From a bacterium (GTDB lineage: Bacteria; Sysuimicrobiota; Sysuimicrobiia; Sysuimicrobiales; Segetimicrobiaceae): a stretch of 64,000 bases of DNA. Shown one piece after another: positions 1-7,283 of this stretch. How positions within the stretch are numbered: position 1 is the stretch's first letter; every line of letters starts with the position of its first letter. Below the pieces are notes generated by a model. It did not search any database, had not been told where the DNA came from, and was given only the letters and a program-made list of their open reading frames with translations. The stretch is from the NCBI GenBank assembly GCA_035295165.1, contig DATGJN010000091.1:62001-126000 (forward strand). The letters run 5' to 3'. Both the position numbers and the translations under genes were made by a program.

Positions 1-141
1 GCGGGCCAACTGCTCTTCCACGAGGTGCATCATCGCGCCCAGGTGATGGCCATGCTCCGGCAGGCGGGTGTGAGCGCGGAAAACTTGGACTATTCGCGTC
101 TGATGTGGAGACGCACGCCCATGGTGGACCATGACGCATGA
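1..141 (+). CDS. DinB-family protein, C-terminal fragment
   Basis: The frame is open from the first base of the window and ends at a TGA at 139-141, so only the last 46 residues are visible. They include HEVHHRAQVMAMLR followed by LDYS, the last helix of the DinB/YfiT four-helix fold with its metal-binding histidine pair; the ending 'LDYSRLMWRR' is common in bacterial DinB proteins. These are putative metal-dependent, often thiol-linked enzymes of unknown substrate. The start lies outside the window. The family assignment rests on this short tail only. Confidence 0.6.
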   Translation, partial: AGQLLFHEVHHRAQVMAMLRQAGVSAENLDYSRLMWRRTPMVDHDA

Positions 142-277
142 CGTCTCCCTATAGTGTGCCAAAGGCGGTGGGAGACCCGTCCCCAAGGGAGACGCGTCGC
201 GATGCAGCACAGGCCGGACGAACTACTAAGCTGTTCCGTCCCTAACGCGAGGCCGCGGAGACAGATCACGATTCCTC

Positions 278-306
278 GTGACGGGATGTAGCACATATGC
301 TACACT
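278..306 (+). promoter_or_regulatory. Promoter and palindromic operator of toxin-antitoxin pair 1
   Basis: A -35-like GTGACG (278-283) and a -10-like TACACT (301-306) are separated by exactly 17 bases. An inverted repeat, TGTAGCA (287-293) and TGCTACA (298-304) with a 4-base spacer, covers the spacer and the -10. Transcription would begin about 7 bases beyond the -10, at or next to the ATG at 313, so the mRNA would be leaderless; no Shine-Dalgarno sequence is present. A palindrome over the promoter is what autoregulation by a Phd-type antitoxin needs. Inferred from sequence only. The rest of the 142-312 gap shows only a weak inverted repeat (142-150 with 186-194). Confidence 0.5.
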
Positions 307-312
307 AGAGCT

Positions 313-561
313 ATGAAGATTATTCCTCAACGGGAACTACGAAACCGAATCGGGCAAGTGCTGCGGCAAGTGGAGCGTGGCCAGGAAGTGCGAATTACCG
401 TAAACGGCCGGCCCGTCGCCGACCTCGTCCCAATCGGCGGAGCCCGACGGAATTTCGTGCCGCGTGATGCGGTTGCACGACTCATCGAGCGTGCCCCGCT
501 CGACCGCGCATTCACGAGGCAGATAACGGCAGTGACCGGCGCCACTATAGAGGAGCTGTGA
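313..561 (+). CDS. Phd/YefM-type antitoxin
   Basis: An 82-residue protein with the typical Phd/YefM N-terminus: MKIIPQRELRNRIGQVLRQV, then a 'G.EVRITVNGRPVADLVP' strand. This region folds as the DNA-binding dimer, while the C-terminal tail (about residues 50-82) should wrap the toxin. It neutralises the PIN-domain RNase encoded immediately downstream and should repress its own operon through the palindrome over the promoter. Its TGA overlaps the GTG start of the toxin gene by four bases (GTGA), so the two are translationally coupled. The length is normal for the family. The start at 313 has no ribosome-binding site, consistent with a leaderless transcript. Confidence 0.85.
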   Translation: MKIIPQRELRNRIGQVLRQVERGQEVRITVNGRPVADLVPIGGARRNFVPRDAVARLIERAPLDRAFTRQITAVTGATIEEL

Positions 562-962
562 CCTTCCCTACCGGTGCGAGCGATCGCGGATTGCTCGACA
601 CATCGGTGTTCGTCGCCCGGGAGAACCAGCGGCCACTCGGGGCGTTGCCGGACACCGTGGCGGTGTCGGTGGTGACGATCGCGGAGTTGTATCTCGGGGT
701 TGTGATGGCCGAGGATCCGCAAGTTCGCGCGCAGCGTCTCCGCACGCTTTCCGCTGTTGAAGCCTTGTTTGACCCGTTGCCGATTGATGCCGCGGTCGCG
801 CGGGCCTTTGCGGAGCTCGCGGCCGAGGCGCGGTGTCAGGGCAAGCGTCCCAAAATCATGGACACATGGATCGCGGCCACCGCCGTGGCGCTTGACCTCC
901 CCGTGTACACTCAAGACGAGGACTTCCTGGCTATTCCGCGCGTGCAGGTTATCCGCGTGTGA
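558..962 (+). CDS. vapC: PIN-domain toxin (VapC-like endoribonuclease)
   Basis: A 134-residue PIN-domain protein. The acidic cluster expected for Mg-dependent RNase activity is visible: Asp14 in LLDTSVFVARE, Glu43 in IAELYLGV, Asp102 in KIMDTWIAATA, and Asp120/122 in YTQDEDF. VapC toxins cleave RNA, often initiator tRNA or the sarcin-ricin loop of 23S rRNA; which one this acts on cannot be seen. The GTG start overlaps the antitoxin stop by four bases. The pairing of a Phd-type antitoxin with a PIN toxin is common. The complete active-site set argues that the toxin is functional. Confidence 0.85.
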   Translation: MTFPTGASDRGLLDTSVFVARENQRPLGALPDTVAVSVVTIAELYLGVVMAEDPQVRAQRLRTLSAVEALFDPLPIDAAVARAFAELAAEARCQGKRPKIMDTWIAATAVALDLPVYTQDEDFLAIPRVQVIRV

Positions 963-1108
963 CCCTTCCCGAACGCCCGTATCGAAATGACGATCTGAGG
1001 GCGCACGAGTCGCGGCGCGGAGGTTCAGTTGTCAACGCAACAGGATACGGACGGGAACACCTAAACGCGCTGAACCCGTAGGGTGGTGCCCTGGGTAGGG
1101 AGGCTAAG

Positions 1109-2119
1109 ATGCACGCGTTGGTGTGGCGCGGTCCCCGGTCGATGATGCTGGAGCAGGTCGACGAGCCGAAGCTCCGATCGAGCGAGGCGATCATCCGGGT
1201 AGAGGCCGTCGGTATCTGCGGTTCGGAGCTTTCCGGCTACCTCGGCGAGAGCAGCATCCGGAAACCACCGCTGATCATGGGGCATGAGTTCTGCGGCCGC
1301 GTGGAGGACGTCCCCCCCGGCAGCCGCCTCGTCCGCGGTCAGCGGGTCACGGTGAACCCGTTGCTGTCGTGCGGCGAATGCCGCGCCTGCCGCGCAGGCG
1401 CTCAAAACCTCTGCGCCCGGCGGGAGATTATCGGCGCGCACCGCGCCGGCGCGTTTGCGAATCTGGTTGCGGTTCCTGTCCAGAACTGCTATCCAGTGCC
1501 CGCGGAGATGGGGCCGGTCACGGCCGCGATGACGGAGCCGCTGGCGTGCGCGGTGCGCGCGGTCGAGCTCGCCCAGATCGCGCCCGGTGACAGCGTGCTC
1601 GTCCTGGGGAGCGGTACGATCGGACTGTGCGTGCTGGCGGTGGCCCGGCGCGCCGGCGCTGGTGTGCTCGCCTGTACCGACACGAACCCCGCGCGTCTTC
1701 GCACGGCCCTCGCCTGGGGCGCCACGCACGTGTTCGACGGAACCGCCGACGCGGCAACGGGTGCACAGGCACTCACCGGCGGCGCGGGGGTCGACGTCGC
1801 CGTTGACGCCGTCGGGCTGACCGTCACACGTCAGACGGCCGTTCGCGCGGCCCGGCGCGGCGGGCGCGTCGTGCTCGTGGGGTTGCACGAGGCCGAATCC
1901 GCGTTTCCCGTGAACGACATCGTGCGGAACGAGACGGCGATCACCGGGTCATTCGCCTATCGGGCGGAGACCTTCGAGCGCGCGTTCTCGTTACTCGGCG
2001 CGGGGATCCTTGAGGCGGGCCCGTGGCTGGAGGAGCGACCGCTCGAGGACGGGCCCGCGGCGTTCGAACGGCTCTTGGGCGGGGACGTGAGCGCGGCCAA
2101 GATCATCCTCGCGCCGTAG
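1109..2119 (+). CDS. Zinc-dependent alcohol/polyol dehydrogenase (MDR family)
   Basis: A 336-residue medium-chain dehydrogenase. Catalytic zinc ligands are Cys37 (GICGSEL) and the His59-Glu60 pair in MGHEFCG. The structural zinc lobe has Cys88, Cys91, Cys94 and Cys102 with the canonical CxxCxxCx7C spacing. A Rossmann nucleotide-binding motif follows (VLVLGSGTIG), and 'ACTDTNPARL' after it carries an Asp, as in NAD-preferring members. The family oxidises alcohols or polyols (sorbitol, threonine and similar); the substrate cannot be told. It stands alone, with 146 bases before it and 160 after, so it is probably a single-gene transcript. A GGGAGG-like ribosome-binding site precedes the ATG. Confidence 0.85.
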   Translation: MHALVWRGPRSMMLEQVDEPKLRSSEAIIRVEAVGICGSELSGYLGESSIRKPPLIMGHEFCGRVEDVPPGSRLVRGQRVTVNPLLSCGECRACRAGAQNLCARREIIGAHRAGAFANLVAVPVQNCYPVPAEMGPVTAAMTEPLACAVRAVELAQIAPGDSVLVLGSGTIGLCVLAVARRAGAGVLACTDTNPARLRTALAWGATHVFDGTADAATGAQALTGGAGVDVAVDAVGLTVTRQTAVRAARRGGRVVLVGLHEAESAFPVNDIVRNETAITGSFAYRAETFERAFSLLGAGILEAGPWLEERPLEDGPAAFERLLGGDVSAAKIILAP

Positions 2120-2279
2120 CGACGAGGGTCGCGCGCACTCGGCTGCGGGGTAGGTCGTCTGGACTGCGGTATCCGGGATCGGGGCGCCGGACGTAGGGCG
2201 ATCGTCCGGGACGCAGGATGCCCACCGCGAACCGGGAATCTTGGCCCCTCGGAACCAAAAGAAGGGGGGACTTCATCCC

Positions 2280-2624
2280 ATGAGTGCTCCTGCTGCCCCT
2301 GAACAGTCGCAGCGGTTGCTCGCGGCGCTCGCGTACCCGATCTGGATCATCGCGTTGATCATCGTGCTCACCGACATCAAGAAGGACCCATTCATGCGGC
2401 ACCACGGGTGGACGGCTCTCTTCTGGGCCATCGGGTGGGTCATTCTGTTCTTCGCGTGGGTGTTCGTGGCCAGCCTGCCGTTCCTGCACTGGTTGTTCTT
2501 GTTCTACCCGCTCCTGTGGCCCGTGTTTATCGTGGTGTCGATCTACTACGCGGTCCAGGCGTACAACGGGCGGGAGTTTTCCATTCCGTTTGTGAGCGAC
2601 TGGGCCCGGAAGTACGCGGCGTGA
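2280..2624 (+). CDS. Small DUF4870-like integral membrane protein
   Basis: A 114-residue protein with three hydrophobic segments (about residues 12-28, 46-67 and 70-90). The 'LAALAYPIWIIALIIV' start and the 'FMRHHGWTALFW' loop match the pattern of DUF4870/Tic20-like small membrane proteins, whose function is unknown. I place the start at the ATG at 2280 because a purine-rich GAAGGGGGGA lies a few bases upstream. A longer in-frame start at 2241 would add 13 hydrophilic residues and has no ribosome-binding site. No partner gene is adjacent on the same strand. Confidence 0.6.
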   Translation: MSAPAAPEQSQRLLAALAYPIWIIALIIVLTDIKKDPFMRHHGWTALFWAIGWVILFFAWVFVASLPFLHWLFLFYPLLWPVFIVVSIYYAVQAYNGREFSIPFVSDWARKYAA

Positions 2625-2700
2625 CACCGACGGCAATCTTCTCGCGTGGCGGGAACGCGCATCGCGCGAGCCGACGGAGGCGTCGGACGGCGCCGCGGCG

Positions 2701-3240
2701 CTAGAATATGTCGATGCGCGCCGCCATTTGGGTGTCGGTGTCGATCCAGAACCGGACGCCCGCGTATTCCATCTTGCGCATGCCGGGTTGCCCGGCCGTG
2801 AGCGTGCCGGGCTGTCCCATGGCCAGCGTCACGTTCAACAGGCTGGAGCCGCGCGCGCCCCTGGGTCCCGATGTGTGGAGATTCTGCGGCGTGGCGTAGG
2901 CGGGCAGGTACCGCACGTTCACCTGGGTGATCCGGTTGTCGGGAAGGCACGTGACCGCGAAGCCGCTGGCCGCCGCGGGGACCTCGCTTCCGTGGGACGT
3001 GTTCGTGTACCAGCGGTACTCGCGAAGGCGCACCGGCGTCTCCGTGAGCACGGCGCTAGATCGATACGGCCCCAGGGCCGCTACGGCGCGCGCAAGCGGC
3101 TCGCCCAACAGCACCGGCCCAATGCGCTGACCGGGCACGATCTCGTGGGCGGCGTCGGCGTACGCCGCGCCGCCGATGAGGCACGCGGCCACGGTTGCCG
3201 CAGCGAGACCCCTCAGGCTCAGAACGACATGCATGTGCAT
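2701..3240 (-). CDS. Secreted protein of unknown function
   Basis: With a start at the ATG at 3240 the protein has 179 residues and opens with a clear Sec signal peptide (MHMHVVLSLRGLAAATVAAC, cleavage near AAYADAAHE). The mature part contains 'IVPGQRIGPVLLGEPLARAV', a pattern found in small exported proteins of unknown function, and 'VRFWIDTDTQMAARIDIF' at its end. A second in-frame ATG lies six bases into the gene. The open frame extends upstream to 3357, but that would bury the signal peptide. It is divergent from the CitE-like gene. I do not recognise a named domain. Confidence 0.55.
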   Translation of the reverse strand: MHMHVVLSLRGLAAATVAACLIGGAAYADAAHEIVPGQRIGPVLLGEPLARAVAALGPYRSSAVLTETPVRLREYRWYTNTSHGSEVPAAASGFAVTCLPDNRITQVNVRYLPAYATPQNLHTSGPRGARGSSLLNVTLAMGQPGTLTAGQPGMRKMEYAGVRFWIDTDTQMAARIDIF

Positions 3241-3455
3241 GATCGCGTTCTCAACGTCCCGATCAACTCCTCCCGGCGCGGTCGCGCGGCTCCGGGAGTG
3301 CCGTCCACCGATCACGTGGTCCGCGGACGCCGGGGCGAATGCGATGACCATGGACACGTCCCGAGCCAGCCCAACCGGAGCGCCGGGACGACCGCGGCCG
3401 CTGGTCCCGAGTTCAGGGGGAGGCCCTTCACAATCTGGCCGCGAACCTCTCGGCG

Positions 3456-4301
3456 ATGCCGGAGACCAGTTTCTCCACCGTCAGGACGCTGCTGTTTACG
3501 CCGGGCGACCGGTCGGACCGATTCGCCAAAGCGCCGTCGACCGGGGCGGACGGCCAGATTCTCGATCTCGAGGACGCCGTCGGCAGCGCCCAGAAGGACG
3601 CCGCGCGCGCCGTCGCGATCGACTACCTGAGGACCGCGCCGCTCGGCGATGGGTTCCTCCGCTGTCTGCGCATCAACAGTCTGCAAACGCCGGCCGGGTT
3701 CAAGGACGTCTCCGCGCTTGCCGACGGCAACGTCCGCCCGGACGCGATCCTTGTACCCAAGGCGGAGCACCCGGCCGAGCTCCACCTGCTCGCCTGCGTG
3801 CTCGCTCCCCGCCCGGCGCTGTTCATCCCGCTGATCGAGACCGCGCTGGGGCTGCGTCACGCCGAGGACATCGCGCGGCAGCCCGGCGTGGTCGCGCTGG
3901 TGTTCGGCGCGGTGGACCTCGCCGCCGACCTCGGCGCGGAGCTGGCCTGGGAGCCGATGCTGGCGCACCGCGCGCACGTCGTGCGTGCGGCCGCGGGCGC
4001 GGGGATCGTCGCGTGGGACGTGCCGTATCTGCGTCTGCGGGATCCCGACGACGGCCCGCTGATCGAGGAAGCCCGGCGGAGCAAGGCGCTCGGGTACACC
4101 GGCAAGATGGCCGTGCACCCGAGGCAGATCGCACCGATCTTGAGTGTGTTCACCCCGTCGGCCGACGAGGTGGCTCACGCGCGGCGCGTCGTGGAAGCGT
4201 ACGAGCGCGCTGCGGGCGGGGTCTGCGAGGTCGACGGCAAGATGATCGATGTGCCGGTGTACCGATCGGCAAAGCGCGTCGTCAGTCTCGCGTCCCGCTG
4301 A
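3456..4301 (+). CDS. HpcH/HpaI aldolase family, CitE-like acyl-CoA lyase
   Basis: A 281-residue CitE/malyl-CoA-lyase-type TIM barrel. It opens with RTLLFTPGDRSDRF and LDLEDAVG (36-42), typical of citrate lyase beta-like proteins. Arg72, Lys102, Glu128 (PLIETALGL) and Asp154 (FGAVDLAADLG) are the expected acyl-CoA and Mg-binding positions, and the C-terminal GYTGKMAVHPRQI is the conserved end of the barrel. Members cleave or form malyl-CoA, citramalyl-CoA or beta-methylmalyl-CoA. No citrate lyase alpha or gamma genes are nearby, so a stand-alone lyase or thioesterase role is more likely. The amidohydrolase gene follows about 100 bases downstream, probably in the same transcript. Confidence 0.8.
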   Translation: MPETSFSTVRTLLFTPGDRSDRFAKAPSTGADGQILDLEDAVGSAQKDAARAVAIDYLRTAPLGDGFLRCLRINSLQTPAGFKDVSALADGNVRPDAILVPKAEHPAELHLLACVLAPRPALFIPLIETALGLRHAEDIARQPGVVALVFGAVDLAADLGAELAWEPMLAHRAHVVRAAAGAGIVAWDVPYLRLRDPDDGPLIEEARRSKALGYTGKMAVHPRQIAPILSVFTPSADEVAHARRVVEAYERAAGGVCEVDGKMIDVPVYRSAKRVVSLASR

Positions 4302-4399
4302 GGGCCGCGGGCGGATAGTACGTGCAGGCTCACGACCGGTCCCGGCGAAGCACCACAGCGCCCGACGCTCGTCATTCGCTCCGCGCAGGGGGTTCTCCG

Positions 4400-5383
4400 G
4401 TGCCGGTCATCGACGTGCACGACCACTTCTATCCGCCCGCGTATCTCGACGCGCTCGCTAAGGATCCCGGCAACGTCCGGGTCACGCACGATCAAGCGGG
4501 GAATCCGCTGCTCCACTACCCGGGCGACTACAACATCGCCGTGCGCGGGCATCGCGACATCGCCTACCGGGAACACGTCCTGGCCGAGCACGGCGTCGAC
4601 CGCCAGGTGTTGACCCTGACCACGCCAGGGACGCACGTCGAGCGGCCCGAACGGGCGGTGGCACTCGCGAAGCTGGTGAACGACGCGTTCGCCGGGGTGG
4701 TGGCGGAGCGCGGTCGGCACTTCAGCGCGCTTGCGACGCTGCCGCTCAACGACCCTGCCGCATCGGTCGCGGAGTTGGAGCGCTGCGTGACCCAGCTCGG
4801 GTTTCGCGGCGCGATGCTGTTCAGCAACGTGAACGGCGTCGCGCTGGCCGACCGCCGGTTCTGGCCGTTGTACGAGGTCGCCAACGATCGCGGCGCGATC
4901 CTGCACATCCATCCCACGTCCCCGGTGGGGGTGGAGGCGATGACCGAATACTGGTTGATGCCGCTCGTGGGGTTCCTGCTCGATACGACGCTCGCCGCCG
5001 CCCACTTGGTTTTCGCGGGCGTGCTCGAGCGCTTCCCGCGGATCCGATGGGTGCTGAGCCACCTGGGCGGCACGATCCCATACCTGGTCGAGCGGCTCGA
5101 CCGCGGGTACGAGGCGTTCCGGGAGTGCCGGCAGCACATCCGGAAAGCGCCGAGCGAGTACCTCAAGAGCCAGTGCTGGTACGATACCGTCAACTTCGAC
5201 ACGAACGCGTTGCGTCTCGCGATCGAGTTCGCGGGCGCCGACCACCTCCTCGCGGGTAGCGACTATCCTCATCAGATCGGCAGCATTCCAAAGATGCTGG
5301 AGAGCCTCCGGGCGCTCCCGGTCGCGGACGCCGTCAAGGCGGGGATCCTCGGCGGGAACGCCGCGCGTCTGCTGGCGTTGTAG
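4400..5383 (+). CDS. Amidohydrolase-2 family protein (ACMSD-like decarboxylase)
   Basis: An Amidohydro_2 TIM barrel of 327 residues. The metal pair His7/His9 is in VIDVHDHFYPP. Later come 'HIHPTSP', 'WVLSHLGGTIP' and 'LLAGSDYPHQIG', which hold the other histidines and the catalytic Asp. The family includes aminocarboxymuconate-semialdehyde decarboxylase, gamma-resorcylate decarboxylase and lactonases; most are non-hydrolytic decarboxylases of aromatic-derived acids. I prefer the GTG at 4400 because CAGGGGG sits 7 bases upstream and the protein then begins directly at the barrel; an upstream GTG at 4322 would add 26 low-complexity residues. With the CitE-like lyase it may serve a ring-cleavage or side-chain degradation route. 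Confidence 0.8.
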   Translation: MPVIDVHDHFYPPAYLDALAKDPGNVRVTHDQAGNPLLHYPGDYNIAVRGHRDIAYREHVLAEHGVDRQVLTLTTPGTHVERPERAVALAKLVNDAFAGVVAERGRHFSALATLPLNDPAASVAELERCVTQLGFRGAMLFSNVNGVALADRRFWPLYEVANDRGAILHIHPTSPVGVEAMTEYWLMPLVGFLLDTTLAAAHLVFAGVLERFPRIRWVLSHLGGTIPYLVERLDRGYEAFRECRQHIRKAPSEYLKSQCWYDTVNFDTNALRLAIEFAGADHLLAGSDYPHQIGSIPKMLESLRALPVADAVKAGILGGNAARLLAL

Positions 5384-5521
5384 CCGCACCATCGACCCCG
5401 GCACCGGTCCCCCGTCATGGGCGCGTCATCGGCGCCTGCTAGGGTGGAAACCGGCGGCGCCGCGATCGGGGTTCACAAGAGATTCGCCTCCCCGGCACAA
5501 CTTCTTCACGGGGCCGCCCTA

Positions 5522-5559
5522 GGCTGACGGGTGTGGCCCACTGAGCGCGGCCGTCAGCC
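5522..5559 (+). promoter_or_regulatory. Hairpin in the leader of the downstream membrane gene
   Basis: GGCTGACGG (5522-5530) and CCGTCAGCC (5551-5559) are perfect 9-base inverted arms around a 20-base loop, lying 37 bases before the start codon of the next gene. There is no T-run, so it may be a leader structure rather than a terminator of the preceding amidohydrolase gene. No riboswitch family matched by eye. Confidence 0.25.
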
Positions 5560-5595
5560 GCAACGACGGGCGTGGTGCCCGGGAGGTGAGTGAAC

Positions 5596-6096
5596 GTGAC
5601 GCACGATCAGGCAGTCGGCACGACGACGCCGGCGGGGTTCGTCCCACTGCTCGCAGGTACCGGCGCAGGGGTCATTGCTGCGGCGGCCAGCGTGGCGGCG
5701 CAGTTGTTGATGGGCGCCCGCTATCCGGAACCGGCGGAAACCGCATGGTCGGCCTTTGCGGCCGGCATCGCCGGCGGTCTACTCTACGCAATCCTGACGC
5801 GGATCTCCGCACGACCCGTCCGCGCGCTGTGGGCGCTCAGCCTCGCGATCGCCACGCTCGACAGCGCGATGGTCGCGTTCCTCCCGATGCCGGCGGGGCA
5901 CGGACCGCGCCTCGGCATCCCCGTCGAAGGGCTCATCGTGCCGGTGCGGCAACTGGCCGCGCTCGTCGGGATGGGTCACTTTGGCGTCCGACATTTCCCG
6001 ACCGCGTTGCTCCCGGCCGATACCGTGATTCACTACATTCCCGCGGTCGCGGTCGCGCTGCTCGTGCCGAAGCTGATGGGATCCCGTCAGGCATGA
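5596..6096 (+). CDS. Small polytopic membrane protein of unknown function
   Basis: A 166-residue protein with four hydrophobic stretches (about residues 16-38, 50-68, 74-94 and 143-160), so probably a four-helix inner-membrane protein. GGAGGTGA at 5582-5589 lies 9 bases before the GTG at 5596, which is why I use that start rather than the GTG six bases earlier, which touches the Shine-Dalgarno sequence. Between helices 3 and 4 is a segment with 'PMPAGHGPRLGIPVEG'. I recognise no family. It is followed by a convergent adenylate-kinase-like gene. Confidence 0.55.
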   Translation: MTHDQAVGTTTPAGFVPLLAGTGAGVIAAAASVAAQLLMGARYPEPAETAWSAFAAGIAGGLLYAILTRISARPVRALWALSLAIATLDSAMVAFLPMPAGHGPRLGIPVEGLIVPVRQLAALVGMGHFGVRHFPTALLPADTVIHYIPAVAVALLVPKLMGSRQA

Positions 6097-6148
6097 CGGC
6101 GCCGAGGACCGGTCGCCGGGATGCGGTCGGCGTGCGAACGTCGGGACG

Positions 6149-6910
6149 CTAGCTGGCTCGCTTGCTGCGGGCTTTCGCGCCGGGCTGTTGGCGCGATTGC
6201 GGCGCCGGGCCGTCCCCGCGCCCCCCGGCTCTCGGGGCTGACCGGCGTGCGGTCACCGCACGCTCGGGTCGCGGCGTCCACGCCCGCGCTCCGTCGGAGC
6301 GGTATCGCGCGTCCAGACCGGCCTGGATGGCGTGCATGACGACCGGCACCGACGAAACCGCGGCGACGTCGATCACCGGCAGCCGCGGCCGCAGGAACCG
6401 GAGGATCGGCGCCGTGGCTTTGTGGAACAGGCGGAGGCGCCGGCGGGCGACCGCGGGCGTGTCGTCGGAGCGTCCGCGCTGGAGCAGCCGTGCGACGAAC
6501 AATCGGTCCGGCCCCCGGAGACTCACGACGAGGAGCGGGTTGCGCAGGCCGGCATCGCGAAGCAGGCGCAGCAGGTCTTTGGCCTGCGCCAGTGTCCGCG
6601 GATAGCCGTCGAGGATCGCGCCGCTCCGGGCAATGGCCCGCTTTTTCTTGTGCAGGATGGCGGCGACCTCTGCCCGCACGATCTCCCTCGGCACGAGCGC
6701 CCCGGCCGCGACATAGTGGCTGATCCGGCGCCCGAGGCGTGAGTGGCGCCGCACCTCGCTTCGGAGGTGCTCGCCGACCTCGATGTGCACCTGCCGCCGG
6801 AGGCCGGCGAGGAGGCGCGCCTGAGTGCCCTTACCCGATCCCGGAGGACCGATGAGCAGGATGATCGGGGCGGTTCCGCCAGCATGGAGCGCTGTGCGGG
6901 CGCGGACCAT
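6149..6910 (-). CDS. Adenylate-kinase-like nucleoside monophosphate kinase
   Basis: A 253-residue P-loop kinase. GPPGSGKGTQ (21-30) is the adenylate kinase Walker A motif, the NMP-binding region reads 'EVGEHLRSEVRRHSRLG', and LDGYPRTLAQA (100-110) is the family signature. The LID is the short form ('RGRSDDTPAVARRRLR'), without zinc cysteines. The enzyme should interconvert ATP + AMP and 2 ADP. Odd features: a start region (residues 1-14) that is not typical, and an unusual Arg/Ala/Pro-rich basic tail of about 45 residues after the kinase fold. It is divergent from the GltD-like gene and away from any secY or ribosomal-protein context, so it may be an accessory paralogue rather than the housekeeping Adk. 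Confidence 0.75.
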   Translation of the reverse strand: MVRARTALHAGGTAPIILLIGPPGSGKGTQARLLAGLRRQVHIEVGEHLRSEVRRHSRLGRRISHYVAAGALVPREIVRAEVAAILHKKKRAIARSGAILDGYPRTLAQAKDLLRLLRDAGLRNPLLVVSLRGPDRLFVARLLQRGRSDDTPAVARRRLRLFHKATAPILRFLRPRLPVIDVAAVSSVPVVMHAIQAGLDARYRSDGARAWTPRPERAVTARRSAPRAGGRGDGPAPQSRQQPGAKARSKRAS

Positions 6911-7283
6911 CGGTGCCGCGCGACGCTTCGTTCCCTCGGGCAATTCAGATCCCTCCGGCTCCCTGCGCCGGTTTCCCCGGCCGGTACCGCCAACATGGTA
7001 CCCTACAGTCAGGGGAACGCCATCAGGCGGGCGGCCGATTCTCCCTGATTCTTTCCCCGCGGCGGATACATTCCTCGCCGGATTGCCTGCCGGAACCCCT
7101 CCCCGTACCCTGAGAAGGAAGGTCGCCGAGGGCTGGCGTTGTCCCCGGCGGAGGTGCGCCGTCTCGACGGCGGGCACCGGTTGTCGCCGGGTGAGAGATC
7201 TCGTGACGAGGTGGGCAAATCCCAAGGGAATGGCGCGCCCGGCGGCGATCGGCGGGCGCGGCGGCTTCACGAGGAGGATGAGG
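6911..7283. other. Intergenic region between divergent kinase and GltD-like genes
   Basis: About 370 bases without a convincing gene. Open frames cross it on both strands but continue from the flanking genes and have no start signals. The only structure I see is the near-palindrome GCCGTC/GACGGC (7158-7163 and 7166-7171). Promoters for both flanking genes must lie here, but no clear -35/-10 pair stands out. I checked for TPP and cobalamin riboswitch core motifs and found none. Confidence 0.4.

Noticed and set aside
6911-7283. Riboswitch in the leader of the GltD-like/nifJ operon
   Set aside because: The conserved cores of TPP and cobalamin riboswitches were looked for and not found; only a short near-palindrome is present.
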